Shown: positions 29,540 through 38,598, numbered from the stretch's first letter. The stretch: DNA of 64,000 bases from Novosphingobium sp. 18050 (GCF_902706195.1 NZ_CACSJO010000017.1:62001-126000); one strand, 5' to 3'. Made by a program: numbers and translations. The notes: generated by a model from the letters alone, not told the origin.

Positions 29540-32242
29540 TCAGGCTGTCAGGCTGATTTCGTCGTGCGCAAAGGACCGCGCGATGGTCGTGAGAATGCCT
29601 CCGTTCAGGAAATAGCGCTGCTCCATGCTGGTATCGATCCGGCAAAAGGTATCGAAACAAAAGGCTGAACCATCCGAGCGATCCACACGAACACTCACGC
29701 GTTCACCGGGCTGGACGTCGGACAAGCCGACTATCGTTAACCTGTCTTCGCTGGTTAGGCCTGCCCAGTGACGGTCTTCGCCCGGCATGAACTGCAGCGG
29801 CAGAACACCCATGCCGACCAGATTTGACCTGTGAATGCGCTCGAAACTTTCGGCGATGACAGCGCGGACGCCGATCGCAGCGGTTCCCTTGGCGGCCCAG
29901 TCTCGCGCCGATCCCGTACCGTATTCCTTGCCTGCGATAATGACGAGGGGGACGTCCTGCGCCCGGAAACGTATCGCTGCATCGTGGATCGGCATGACCT
30001 CGCCCTCGTAAAGGGTCACACCGCCCTCGGTGTTGGGCAGCATTTCGTTGCGCACCCTGATATTCGCGAACGTCCCTCGCACCATGACGTCGTGATTGCC
30101 CCTGCGCGTGCCGTAGGAATTGAAGTCACGCGGCTCGACGCCGAGGGCTTGCAGATATCGTCCGGCTGGACTGTCGGTCGCGATCTGACCGACGGGGGAG
30201 ATATGGTCGGTCGTGATGGAATCTCCGAGGATGGCAAGGGGCGCGGCGCTGCGAATATCCGTCGGCGGTGTCGGTTCGGGCGACATGGCATCGAAAAAGT
30301 CGGGACGGGCAACGTACGTAGAGCCGGCCTGCCAGTCGAAGCGATCGGCGGTTTCGGCAGGCAGCGCATTCCAGCGAGCGTCGCCGGTAAATACATCCCC
30401 GGCACGTTTTGAAAAGCGGGCCCGGGTGACGAAACGGCCCACGATTTCGGCCACTTCCGCTGAACTGGGCCAGACATCGCGCAGGTGGACGGGGCTGCCG
30501 TCCGTGCCGATTCCCAACGGTTCGCTGGCAATGTCACGCGCCGTTGACCCGAAAAGGGCATAAGCTACGACGAGGGCCGGAGACGCGAGATAATTGGCCC
30601 GAACGAGTGGCGAGATGCGGCCTTCGAAGTTGCGGTTGCCTGACAGCACTGCGGATGCGACGATCCCGTGTTCGGTTATCGCCGCGCCGAGGTTGTCGGG
30701 CAGAGGTCCTGAGTTGCCCACGCAGGTCCCGCAACCGTAACCCACCAGATGAAACCCGAGAGCGTCGAGGTCTTCCTGAAGTCCCGCGCTGACAAGATAG
30801 TCGGTCACGACCCGGCTACCGGGCGCAAAGGAGCATTTCACCCACGGCTTGCAATTTATGCCCAACGCGCGCGCCTTGCGGGCGACAAGTCCTGCCGTGA
30901 CAAGCGAAACCGGATTGGAGGTGTTCGTGCAACTGGTAATGGCGGCGATCACGACATCGCCATGTCCCAGGTCGAAGTCCGATCCCGTCACCGGATGGCG
31001 AGCGGCGGCCCCGGCGGTCACGCCGAAGCTGGGCAGTCCCTCAGTGAAATTGGCGGCGAGCGAGGTCAAGGCAACCCTGTCCTGTGGCCGCCGCGGGCCC
31101 GAAAGCGAGGGCACGATCGACGAAAGGTCGAGTTCCAACAGATGATCGAACGTCGGTTCGGGGGATTCGGGATCGCGCCAGAGGCCCTGCGCCTTGGCAT
31201 AGGCTTCGACCAGTTGTGCCTGTGCTTCGTCACGGCCCGTGAGGCGCAGATAGGCGATCGTCTGGGCATCGATCGGCCAGAAGCCGCAGGTGGCGCCGTA
31301 TTCGGGAGCCATGTTCGCCAGCGTGGCGCGATCTGCGACGGGGAGGGCGGCCAGACTGGGGCCACAGAACTCCACAAAGTGCCCTACTACGCCTGTCGCG
31401 CGCAGCACCTGCGTCACGGCGAGGACGAGGTCGGTTGCGGTCGTACCTTCCGGCAGGGCGCCGGTCAGGCGCAATCCGGTGACAGGTGGTCGGAGCATCG
31501 ACACCGGATGACCCAGCATCGCGGCTTCCGCCTCGATTCCGCCGACACCCCATGCCAGTACTCCCAGGCCGTTCACCATCGTAGTATGGCTGTCGGTGCC
31601 CACGCAGCTGTCGGGGTAGATCAGCGTGCCGCCATTCTCGGTTTCCTCGCTCCACACAACGCGCGCGATGTTCTCGATGTTGATCTGATGGCAGATGCCC
31701 TGGCCCGGCGGAACAACGTGGAAATTGGCGAGCGACTGCGCCCCCCAGCGCAGGAACGCATATCGCTCCGCGTTGCGGTCGTAATCCAGGGCAAGGTTCT
31801 GCTCGAACGCCTGCGGGGTGCCGGCATGGTCGACCATAACCGAGTGATCGATGACGAGGTGGACCGGAATGGCAGGGTTCACGCAGCCCGGCTCCTGCCC
31901 CAGCGCAGGCATCGCGTCGCGCATGGCGGCGAGGTCGGCCAGGCAGGCGGTGCCTGAGAAGTCCTGCATCAACACGCGCGCCGGGTAGAACTGGACTTCG
32001 CGGGCCGAGCGTCCGGGCGGCATTGCAAATGCGGCGATATCGGCGGCCGTGACGTGGACACCGTCTTCCTTGCGCAGGAGATTCTCCAGCAGGACTCGCA
32101 GCGAATAGGGAAGCCCGGAGAGGCTGCCTAGCCGTTCTTCCGCCTTGGCAAGGGACACGTACTCGTATTCCCGTGCGCCGATGCGCAAGGTCGCGCGCGC
32201 GTCGAAACTGTTCATTGCCGTTGCCATCGAGCGGTTTGTCAT
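29540..32242 (-). CDS. Aconitate hydratase A-type enzyme in a catabolic cluster
   Basis: 900 residues, normal for AcnA. Fe-S cysteines are in AITSCTNTSNP and GYGCGTCVGNSGP. Typical blocks: LPYSLRVLLENLLRKEDGVH, DFSGTACLADLAAMRDAMPA, GTDSHTTMVNGLGVLAWGVG, GDSITTDHISPVGQIA, FNSYGTRRGNHDVMVRGTF, GKEYGTGSARDWAAKGT. AcnA normally interconverts citrate and isocitrate. Here it overlaps the HMG-CoA-lyase-like gene by four bases (ATGA), so it belongs to the aromatic regulon. A catabolic hydratase for maleate/citraconate or a second aconitase are both possible. Start codons at 32242, 32227 and 32215 are all weakly supported; 32242 was chosen for the overlap. Confidence 0.85.
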   Translation of the reverse strand: MTNRSMATAMNSFDARATLRIGAREYEYVSLAKAEERLGSLSGLPYSLRVLLENLLRKEDGVHVTAADIAAFAMPPGRSAREVQFYPARVLMQDFSGTACLADLAAMRDAMPALGQEPGCVNPAIPVHLVIDHSVMVDHAGTPQAFEQNLALDYDRNAERYAFLRWGAQSLANFHVVPPGQGICHQINIENIARVVWSEETENGGTLIYPDSCVGTDSHTTMVNGLGVLAWGVGGIEAEAAMLGHPVSMLRPPVTGLRLTGALPEGTTATDLVLAVTQVLRATGVVGHFVEFCGPSLAALPVADRATLANMAPEYGATCGFWPIDAQTIAYLRLTGRDEAQAQLVEAYAKAQGLWRDPESPEPTFDHLLELDLSSIVPSLSGPRRPQDRVALTSLAANFTEGLPSFGVTAGAAARHPVTGSDFDLGHGDVVIAAITSCTNTSNPVSLVTAGLVARKARALGINCKPWVKCSFAPGSRVVTDYLVSAGLQEDLDALGFHLVGYGCGTCVGNSGPLPDNLGAAITEHGIVASAVLSGNRNFEGRISPLVRANYLASPALVVAYALFGSTARDIASEPLGIGTDGSPVHLRDVWPSSAEVAEIVGRFVTRARFSKRAGDVFTGDARWNALPAETADRFDWQAGSTYVARPDFFDAMSPEPTPPTDIRSAAPLAILGDSITTDHISPVGQIATDSPAGRYLQALGVEPRDFNSYGTRRGNHDVMVRGTFANIRVRNEMLPNTEGGVTLYEGEVMPIHDAAIRFRAQDVPLVIIAGKEYGTGSARDWAAKGTAAIGVRAVIAESFERIHRSNLVGMGVLPLQFMPGEDRHWAGLTSEDRLTIVGLSDVQPGERVSVRVDRSDGSAFCFDTFCRIDTSMEQRYFLNGGILTTIARSFAHDEISLTA

Positions 32243-33207
32243 GCGGAAGCGGCGGTGCGGGCACGTCGCAGCGCTGCGAGGCTGCCGCCCGACTTCGCCT
32301 TGCCGGGAAGCGGGTGCTTGACGATGGTTTCGGCAAGTGTTGCGCATTCGATGAGCGCTTCCAGATCCACGCCAGTATCGATGCCCATCTCCTCGCACAT
32401 CAGCACCAGATCCTCGGTGCAGACGTTGCCGGCGGCTCCGGCGTGCTTGGCGAAGGGACAACCACCCAACCCGGCTACGGCGGCGTCGAAATGAGTTACG
32501 CCCATCTGCAGGCCAGCATAAGCATTTGCCAGGCCCATGCCTCGCGTATCATGCAGGTGTAACGAGATCGCGAGATCGGGATTGGCGTCGCGAACGGCAC
32601 CTACGACCTTTTTGATCTTCTCGGGTGTGGCCCAGGCCATCGTATCGCCCAGCCCGATGACCTTCAGAGTTTCTCCCTGCTCGGCGGCAATGCAGCGCAT
32701 TTCGCCCACGAGTTGAACCACATATGAGGGGTTTACGTCGCCTTCGAAGTTGCAGCCGAACGCCGCGGTGACGAAGCCGGTAGACGTCGAGACACCATTG
32801 GCCTGGTACAGCCGGATCAGGTCTGGCTGGGCGGCCAGCTGTTGTTCCGGAGTGCGGTTCTGGTTGCGCATGAGGAACGCCTGAGAGGCGTATAGCGTCA
32901 GCTTGCCGGCCATGTAGAGGCGGCCTGTATCGAGCGCGCGCAGAAAACCCTGTTGGTTCAGCCAAAGTCCGGCATACTGAACGCCCGGGACAGGCATGAT
33001 ACCAGCCACCACTTCGGCCGCATCAGCCATACCGGGCACACGCTTGGGGTTGACGAACGACACGATCTGGATGTGTTTGAGGCCGGTCTGCGACAAGGCG
33101 TCGATCAGCGCGATCTTATCGGCGGTACGGATGTCGGCGGATTCAATCTGGAAGCCCTCGCGAGGGCCTTCTTCCTTGATATGGATCTTGCTTGGCAGAT
33201 CAGTCAT
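32239..33207 (-). CDS. HMG-CoA-lyase-like acyl-CoA lyase
   Basis: 322 residues, TIM barrel of the HMGL/DRE-TIM family. It starts with IKEEGPREGFQIE (the DR/E-type metal residue in this subgroup is GPREG), has HDTRGMGLANAYAGLQMGV (metal His pair HLHDTRG) and the lyase signature GLGGCPFAKHAGAAGN with its catalytic Cys. HMG-CoA lyase splits a 3-hydroxyacyl-CoA to acetyl-CoA and a ketoacid. Its regulon also holds a CoA-transferase, so a (citra)malyl-CoA-type substrate is likely (inference). GGAG precedes two adjacent ATGs (33210 and 33207); the second has better spacing. Divergent from iclR over a palindromic operator. Confidence 0.87.
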   Translation of the reverse strand: MTDLPSKIHIKEEGPREGFQIESADIRTADKIALIDALSQTGLKHIQIVSFVNPKRVPGMADAAEVVAGIMPVPGVQYAGLWLNQQGFLRALDTGRLYMAGKLTLYASQAFLMRNQNRTPEQQLAAQPDLIRLYQANGVSTSTGFVTAAFGCNFEGDVNPSYVVQLVGEMRCIAAEQGETLKVIGLGDTMAWATPEKIKKVVGAVRDANPDLAISLHLHDTRGMGLANAYAGLQMGVTHFDAAVAGLGGCPFAKHAGAAGNVCTEDLVLMCEEMGIDTGVDLEALIECATLAETIVKHPLPGKAKSGGSLAALRRARTAASA

Positions 33208-33260
33208 CATTGTCTCCGCGATGTAATGAAGGCTCGACATTCGAAATTAGCGCACCCATA

Positions 33261-33273
33261 AGAACTATGTTCT
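33261..33273. promoter_or_regulatory. AGAAC-N3-GTTCT operator between the lyase and iclR genes
   Basis: Perfect inverted repeat AGAAC-TAT-GTTCT, midway between the two divergent starts (33207 and 33299). Three other copies occur in the island, which points to the IclR protein encoded at 33299 as the binding factor (inference). A degenerate half-copy, AGGAACATTGT, overlaps the iclR ribosome site at 33290-33300. Confidence 0.7.
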
Positions 33274-33298
33274 GATAGGCGGAACCAAGAGGAACATT

Positions 33299-34051
33299 GT
33301 GGTCAAGCGCGAGCAAGACGAAAGTCAGAGTAACTCCAAATCCGGCGTGGCGGCGGTAGACCGCGCTTTCACCATTCTTGGAGCTTTTACCCATGAACAA
33401 CCGGTCCAATCGCTGGCGGAAATCGCCCAGAATACTGGCTTGTACAAAAGCACGATCTTGCGACTGCTCGGTTCGTTGGAAGGGTTTGGCTACATCCGGC
33501 AGATGACGGACGGCAATTACCAGCTGGGTCCGAAGCTTGCGGTTCTGTCTTCGATTTTCCAGGATGCCTTCGACTTGCGCGATTACGTCGAGCCGGTGCT
33601 GAAGGAAGTCGTCAACCAGACCCAGGAGGGAGTGTCCTTCCTTATTCGCGACGGCGATACTCAACTGTGCCTGTTCCGTCAGGACGGCAGGCAGGCGGTC
33701 AGGGATTATCACATTCGCGTCGGGACCCGTCTCACCTTCGACAGCGGTGCATCGGCGCGGATTTTCCGCAAGCTGGGCGACACCGCAAATCTCCCACGCC
33801 CGTTGCCGCGTTATTTCGCGATCTCGCGCGGAGAAGTGAATGGCGAGATGGCGGCGATCTCGGCACCGATTTTTGGCGCGCGGAATGAACTGGTCGGAGC
33901 ACTGCAGATTTCCAGCCCGATCGCCCGTTTCGGTGATGACCGTGTCGAACTGTTGAAAACGGTCGGCACCGAGGCAAGCGTCGCGCTTTCGATTGCGCTG
34001 GGGATGGACCCGGACAACTTCTCGACCGACGGGCACGAATTGCAGGGCTGA
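33299..34051 (+). CDS. IclR-family transcriptional regulator of the gentisate-type island
   Basis: 250 residues. N-terminal winged helix (VAAVDRAFTILGAFTHEQPV, LAEIAQNTGLYKSTILRLLG, GFGYIRQMTDGNYQLGPKLA) and C-terminal GAF-like effector domain (YVEPVLKEVVNQTQEGVSFL, RVGTRLTFDSGASARIFRKL, AAISAPIFGARNELVGALQI). IclR proteins bind aromatic acids or glyoxylate-type effectors and act as repressors or activators. GTG start at 33299 has GAGGA five bases upstream. Divergent from the lyase-aconitase operon; the AGAAC-N3-GTTCT repeat recurs in front of all other operons of the island. Confidence 0.9.
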   Translation: MVKREQDESQSNSKSGVAAVDRAFTILGAFTHEQPVQSLAEIAQNTGLYKSTILRLLGSLEGFGYIRQMTDGNYQLGPKLAVLSSIFQDAFDLRDYVEPVLKEVVNQTQEGVSFLIRDGDTQLCLFRQDGRQAVRDYHIRVGTRLTFDSGASARIFRKLGDTANLPRPLPRYFAISRGEVNGEMAAISAPIFGARNELVGALQISSPIARFGDDRVELLKTVGTEASVALSIALGMDPDNFSTDGHELQG

Positions 34052-34053
34052 TC

Positions 34054-34094
34054 GCCGGCCCCGGTGCACGCTGTGCATCGGGGCCGGCGTTGTT
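34054..34094. terminator. Strong hairpin terminator between iclR and the CoA-transferase gene
   Basis: Ten-base stem GCCGGCCCCG ... CGGGGCCGGC with an internal TGCA/TGCA pairing in the loop, followed on the plus strand by GTTGTT. Placed right after the iclR stop, between converging genes. Confidence 0.7.
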
Positions 34095-34146
34095 GCAGGA
34101 TGCCTCGGTCCGGACAGTCTGCCGGCCGTGAAGGCGGCGACCGGTC

Positions 34147-35388
34147 TCACACGATTCTCCGGTCCTTGAGCGCCGCGATAGCTTCGGCGTCGAGCCCTAT
34201 TTCTGCATAGATCTGTGCGTTGTGTTCGCCGAGCAGGGGAGGGGCGCAGCGTGCGCCGGGTTCGCTGTCACCAAGACGATAGCCGCCGCGCACGACCCGG
34301 ATGCTGTCGAGGCCGCCATGTTCATACGGAAGTTCCTGTACCAGCCGGCGCGAACGGACCTGTTCCGACGCCAGCACTTCGGGTATCGTCAAAACACGGC
34401 CGCTGGGAACGCCGGCCTCGTTAAGCAGTGTTTCCCACTCCGCAGCCGTCCGGCCCAGAAGCGCGGCATCGATTTCGGCGTTCAAGGCATCCCGATTGAG
34501 CTTGCGATCTTCGCGCCCTGCGAAGCGGGGATCGGATAGCAGGTGTTCACGCTGGATCAGCCTGCACAGGGTTTCGAATTGCTCCTGTTTGTTCGCGGCG
34601 ATGTTGAGCGGACCGTCGGCGGCGGTGAACACGCCTGACGGGGCTGCCGTCATGTTCTGGTTGCCGATGGGCCGCGGCTCGACACCGGCGAGCAGATAGT
34701 TCGACACCGCCCAGCCAAGTGCGGAAAGCGTGGAATCAAGCATCGAGACGTCGATGAATCGACCTTTGCCGGATTCCTTGCGCGCATAAAGGGCGGACAC
34801 GACTGCAAACGCCGCCGACAACCCGCCCAGGGTGTCGCACAGGGGATAACCGACACGCAACGGCGCCGAATCCTTGTCGCCCGTGATGCTCATCACCCCC
34901 GACATGCCTTGCACGATCTGATCGTAAGCGGGATTACCGCGCAGTGGACCTTCCTGCCCGAACCCAGAAATGGCGCAGTAGATGATCGCGGGGTTGATCT
35001 CGCTTAATTCGTCGTATCCCAAACCCAGGCGTTGCATCACGCCGGGACGGAAGTTCTCCACCACCACATCGGCGGTCTGCACCATTTGGCGGAACAAAGC
35101 TGCGCCTTCCGGTGACTTGAGATTGAGCGAAACGGACTTCTTTCCCGCGTTCTGCGCCAGGAAAGAAGTTCCCAACATGTGTTTGTTGAGGTCCGGCGAC
35201 GCTCCCAGCTGCCGCGCGAGATCACCGCCGTCGGGATTTTCAACCTTGATGATCTCCGCGCCGAGCATCGCCATCTGGTACGTGCAGTAGGGCCCAGAAA
35301 GGACGTTGGTAAGATCCAGCACCCTGACGGAGGCGAGCAGGTCGGCCGGTGGCAGGTCGGTTGCCTGCCGGGAGCGTGCGTCGGTCAT
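34147..35388 (-). CDS. Class III CoA-transferase (CaiB/BaiF family)
   Basis: 413 residues. VRVLDLTNVLSGPYCTYQMA at the start, VENFRPGVMQRLGLGYDELS, and AYDQIVQGMSGVMSITG carrying the catalytic Asp (Asp156), then GRFIDVSMLDSTLSALG. Family members move CoA between carboxylates such as succinyl-CoA and (citra)malate or formate/oxalate. Its ATG overlaps the stop of the flavoprotein hydroxylase by one base. With the HMG-CoA-lyase-like enzyme it forms an activation-cleavage pair; (citra)malate is the best fit (inference). Confidence 0.88.
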   Translation of the reverse strand: MTDARSRQATDLPPADLLASVRVLDLTNVLSGPYCTYQMAMLGAEIIKVENPDGGDLARQLGASPDLNKHMLGTSFLAQNAGKKSVSLNLKSPEGAALFRQMVQTADVVVENFRPGVMQRLGLGYDELSEINPAIIYCAISGFGQEGPLRGNPAYDQIVQGMSGVMSITGDKDSAPLRVGYPLCDTLGGLSAAFAVVSALYARKESGKGRFIDVSMLDSTLSALGWAVSNYLLAGVEPRPIGNQNMTAAPSGVFTAADGPLNIAANKQEQFETLCRLIQREHLLSDPRFAGREDRKLNRDALNAEIDAALLGRTAAEWETLLNEAGVPSGRVLTIPEVLASEQVRSRRLVQELPYEHGGLDSIRVVRGGYRLGDSEPGARCAPPLLGEHNAQIYAEIGLDAEAIAALKDRRIV

Positions 35389-36584
35389 CAGATTTCGGCC
35401 GTCATCACGTCATAGCGATAGAGCCAGTCGTAGCGATCGGTGATGGGGGCGCGACTCCATTCGCTTTCCATGTAGGCGATGGCGCCCTCTTCGGTAGCCA
35501 GCGCCTTTTCGTGGAAGCGTCCGGTGTTCTCGCGTGCGCCCTGCACCATCTTCGTGGTGCGTTCGACGCGCGCACCTTCGTAGCGCTGGAGCGCGGTTTC
35601 GACATCGTCGAAGGTTTCGAGACAGCGTCCCAGAATAACGCCGTCCTCAATCGACATGACCGCGCCCTGCGCCAGGAAGGGCAGCGTAGCATGGCATGCG
35701 TCGCCCATCAGGGTGACCCGGCCCTTGCCCCAGGTCTGGCGCGGGGTGCGTTCCATGAACGCCCACTTCATCAGCGAGGGCGCGGTCTGGATCAGCGTCT
35801 GGACGTCTTCGTGCCACCCGGCAAAATCTTGGGCGCACTCTTCCTTCGACCCTTCGACCCGCCAGGATTCTACCTGCCAGTCATCCCGTTCGATGGTGCC
35901 GATCATGTTCATCAGTTTGCCGCCACGCAGCGGATAGTTGACCATGTGTCCGCCCGGGCCGATCCATGTCGAACCGACCATCGCCTGCATGTGGCTGGGC
36001 AGATGATCCATGGGAATTACCGAACGCCACGCGACGAGGCCGTAGAACTTGGGCTCTTCGTCTCCCCACATCTCGCGCCGGATCGCCGATTTCACGCCGT
36101 CAGCCCCGATCAGGGCGTCACCGGTGGCGACAGTGCCATCCGCCAGTGTGAGCCGTACACCGCTTTCGTCCTGTTCGAACCCGGTAGCGGTCGCGTTTAG
36201 CCGGATAGCCGTGGGATCGATGGCGCAGACGCCGTCCACCAGTGCGCCGAGCAGGTCGGGACGGTAGATGGTGAGGTAGGGATAGCCATATTTGTCGATG
36301 GCACTGTCGCCCAGGTCGAACATTGGCCAGGCCTTACCGGTGTTCCAGAGTCGGAACTCCTTGCGGCGCGGTGCACACGAGGCGGCATGCAGGCGTCCGT
36401 AGACACCCAGTTCGTCGAGGGCGCGTGCACCGTTGGGGCTGATCTGTACACCGGCGCCGACTTCGCCCAACTCCGTAGCCTGTTCGTACACTTCGACTTC
36501 GAAGCCCCGGCGCAGGAGCGCCAGCGCCGCAGACATGCCGCCGATGCCGCCACCTGCGATCAGGATTTTCTTGGACTTGCTCAT
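35388..36584 (-). CDS. FAD-dependent aromatic hydroxylase (3-hydroxybenzoate 6-hydroxylase-like)
   Basis: 398 residues, class A flavoprotein monooxygenase. GXGXXG motif IAGGGIGGMSAALALLRRGF at 9-28, DG motif ALIGADGVKSAIR, and GD motif TLMGDACHATLPFLAQGAVM. The DG-GD spacing and the sequence PFLAQGAVMSIEDGVILGR are those of 3-hydroxybenzoate 6-hydroxylase and salicylate hydroxylase relatives. It hydroxylates an aromatic acid with NAD(P)H and O2. Next to a gentisate-type dioxygenase, para-hydroxylation to a gentisate is the best guess; salicylate 5-type activity or alkylated substrates remain open. Confidence 0.88.
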   Translation of the reverse strand: MSKSKKILIAGGGIGGMSAALALLRRGFEVEVYEQATELGEVGAGVQISPNGARALDELGVYGRLHAASCAPRRKEFRLWNTGKAWPMFDLGDSAIDKYGYPYLTIYRPDLLGALVDGVCAIDPTAIRLNATATGFEQDESGVRLTLADGTVATGDALIGADGVKSAIRREMWGDEEPKFYGLVAWRSVIPMDHLPSHMQAMVGSTWIGPGGHMVNYPLRGGKLMNMIGTIERDDWQVESWRVEGSKEECAQDFAGWHEDVQTLIQTAPSLMKWAFMERTPRQTWGKGRVTLMGDACHATLPFLAQGAVMSIEDGVILGRCLETFDDVETALQRYEGARVERTTKMVQGARENTGRFHEKALATEEGAIAYMESEWSRAPITDRYDWLYRYDVMTAEI

Positions 36585-36631
36585 GTCATGTCTCCCTAAA
36601 GGGTTATCTTGTGGTCTGGTCGGCGGCGGGG

Positions 36632-37576
36632 TCAGCCAGCCTGGGTTCGTAGCCAGCCGAAAGCGTCCATCACCGGCGCATCCGAAACCTTGAGGAGCAC
36701 GGCGTCCTCGTTCGCGAGATGGCTGTAAGGGCGCCAGGCGGGCACGCAGACGGTGTCGCCGAAGTTCCAGTCGATGGACTGGCCGTCGATCTCGGTGCGA
36801 CCGCTGCCGCGCACGACGGCATAGATGATGTTGGCCGTCGTCCGGCAGACACCGGTGGGCCTTCCGGCGTCGAGCTGCTGCATGTCGAGCCTGATCGTGT
36901 TGAGCGCGGGATCGCCCAGCTGTACCGAGGCGTGCGCGTCGGCATGGTCGTTGCCCTGGTCCGCTTCGAGGCGGGCCAGGGTATCTTCCCATCGAAAGGC
37001 CAGTGTGCCGCCGTCGCTGGGTACGCTTTGTTTTTCGAGGCCGTCCGGATGCGGCTCAAAGAACATCGGCTCCAGCAGGTGCACTAGCGGCACATCCAGG
37101 AAGTCCATCCAGTAACAGTCTTCCGCGCCGACGTTATCGTGCGAATGCCACGTCCAATTGGGCGTGAGCAGGACGTCACCCGGGCGCATTTCGACCCGGG
37201 CGCCGTCAACGACAGTGTAGGTTCCGTTACCTTCAAGGATCAGTCGCAACGCATTGGCAGTATGCCGATGGGCCCGGGCCACTTCGCCAGGCTTTACCAG
37301 CTGATACGCGGCAACCATGGTCCGGACTGTGGGATAGATGTTCCCCTCCACCGGATTGAACATGGTGAGGTTGCGCCGCTCGGCCTTGTCGGTGCCGATC
37401 AGGAGGCCCGCCGCCGCCAGGATCGGTTTGACCTCAATGTACCGCCACTGGGCAGGCAGGAAATTCGCCGCCGGTTCGCGCCACAGTGCCGGGCGGAGCC
37501 GATGCCAGCCGCCTTCCATGTTCAGGCCCGTAAAGGCCGCATAGAGATCCTCCAGGGAGCCGATCTGCGCAACCAT
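36632..37576 (-). CDS. Gentisate 1,2-dioxygenase-like bicupin
   Basis: 314 residues, slightly shorter than the usual 345-370. Two cupin domains. The N-terminal one has the iron ligands in RAHRHTANALRLILEGNGTY (His103, His105) and LLTPNWTWHSHDN (His144/146). The C-terminal cupin (NIIYAVVRGSGRTEIDGQSI, VCVPAWRPYSHLANEDAVLL) lacks an obvious second HxH, as in most gentisate dioxygenases. It opens the ring between C1 and C2 of gentisate to maleylpyruvate. Homologous salicylate- and hydroxynaphthoate-cleaving enzymes exist, so the exact substrate is not fixed. Four bases separate it from the FAH gene. Confidence 0.88.
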   Translation of the reverse strand: MVAQIGSLEDLYAAFTGLNMEGGWHRLRPALWREPAANFLPAQWRYIEVKPILAAAGLLIGTDKAERRNLTMFNPVEGNIYPTVRTMVAAYQLVKPGEVARAHRHTANALRLILEGNGTYTVVDGARVEMRPGDVLLTPNWTWHSHDNVGAEDCYWMDFLDVPLVHLLEPMFFEPHPDGLEKQSVPSDGGTLAFRWEDTLARLEADQGNDHADAHASVQLGDPALNTIRLDMQQLDAGRPTGVCRTTANIIYAVVRGSGRTEIDGQSIDWNFGDTVCVPAWRPYSHLANEDAVLLKVSDAPVMDAFGWLRTQAG

Positions 37577-37580
37577 GACC

Positions 37581-38471
37581 TCAGGCCTGCTTGATGATGG
37601 GGGGAACGTAAGGCTGGGAGAAGACTTCGGTTTCGCCCTCGGTCCCCTGTACGACCTCGACGGTCATCTCGCCGACGCGCTCGATCCAGATGCGGACCTT
37701 GTCGCCGTCCCTGATCTCGCCCACGCCTTCGGGCGTTCCGGTAGCGATGATGTCGCCCGGCTGCAGGGTCATCACTGCCGATGCGGTGGCGATCATGCCT
37801 GGAATGTCGAGTACCAGATCGCGAGTGTTCGCCGACTGGCGCAACTCGCCGTTCACCCAGAGCTTGAAATCGATCGCCTCGGCGTCGCCCACTTCATCCG
37901 CCGTCGTAATCCAGGGGCCGACCGGGCAGAAGGTGTCGTAGGCCTTGCGGAAGACGCGTTCCTCGCGGCCACGCACAACCATGTCCATGAGGCACGCATA
38001 CCCGAACACGTAATCGGCCCAGTCCTCGCGCTTCACGCCGCGGGCAGTGCGGCCGATGATGATGCCCAGTTCCGCTTCGTGATGGACTTCGCGGCCTGGA
38101 ACATTGGGAAGCATCACTGCATCGGCCGGGCCGGAAAGCGACGAGTTCGGCTTGAGGAAGAAGCCCTGGTTGGTCGCCCGGTAGCCGGCCTGCATTTCGC
38201 GGCCGTGCGCATGATAATTCACAGGATAGGCAATGACCTTGTTCGGCCAAGGAACCGGCGTCTCCAGGCGGACCGAAGCGAGCGGCTGGCGCTCGCCGCT
38301 TTCGATAGCAGCTTCGATTACCGGTCGAAGCCGATCGAAATCGCGGATCAGTCGGACAGGACCGACCGGCGGCCATTCGCCCGGAACCACACCGCAGGCT
38401 TCGCTAACGTCGACGATGTCGTCATCAACGACAACGCCGATCTTGCCTCCGTCGAAACTTGCAATCTTCAC
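37581..38471 (-). CDS. FAH-family ring-cleavage product hydrolase
   Basis: 296 residues. Metal motif HHEAELGIIIGRTARG (E-x-E-like with HEAE), PNSSLSGPADAVMLP, DFKLWVNGELRQSANTRDLV and the signature TLQPGDIIATGTPEGVG. FAH enzymes hydrolyse C-C bonds of fumaryl- or maleylpyruvate and related diketones. No maleylpyruvate isomerase is encoded nearby, so direct hydrolysis of maleylpyruvate (or an alkyl form) to pyruvate and (alkyl)maleate is inferred. GTG at 38471 has GGAG six bases upstream. First gene of the operon FAH-dioxygenase-hydroxylase-CoA transferase, with a palindromic operator 24 bases upstream. Confidence 0.88.
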   Translation of the reverse strand: MKIASFDGGKIGVVVDDDIVDVSEACGVVPGEWPPVGPVRLIRDFDRLRPVIEAAIESGERQPLASVRLETPVPWPNKVIAYPVNYHAHGREMQAGYRATNQGFFLKPNSSLSGPADAVMLPNVPGREVHHEAELGIIIGRTARGVKREDWADYVFGYACLMDMVVRGREERVFRKAYDTFCPVGPWITTADEVGDAEAIDFKLWVNGELRQSANTRDLVLDIPGMIATASAVMTLQPGDIIATGTPEGVGEIRDGDKVRIWIERVGEMTVEVVQGTEGETEVFSQPYVPPIIKQA

Positions 38472-38494
38472 CGCTGTCTCCAATTTATTCTGCC

Positions 38495-38515
38495 AAACAG
38501 AACATTGTTCTGTTT
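38495..38515. promoter_or_regulatory. AGAAC-N3-GTTCT operator of the ring-cleavage operon
   Basis: Core AGAAC-ATT-GTTCT at 38499-38511, extended to a perfect 21-base palindrome (ten-base arms, one central T), 24 bases before the first start codon. It is the best of the four copies and probably blocks or positions RNA polymerase. Confidence 0.75.
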
Positions 38516-38565
38516 CAAATTTTGGGCGCAAAAGGGGATCTGCGCGAAATGTTCGGCGCCATTAA

Positions 38566-38590
38566 GACGGGGGCGGGACTTCCCGCCCCC
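38566..38590. terminator. Terminator hairpin downstream of the TonB receptor
   Basis: Nine-base stem GGGGGCGGG ... CCCGCCCCC with loop ACTT, directly after the receptor stop on the minus strand. GC-rich stem with only a weak T stretch. Confidence 0.6.
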
Positions 38591-38598
38591 TTCCGTCA

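Noticed and set aside
30749..31957. 402-codon plus-strand frame opposite the aconitase
   Set aside because: Aconitase motifs are on the minus strand, this frame has none.
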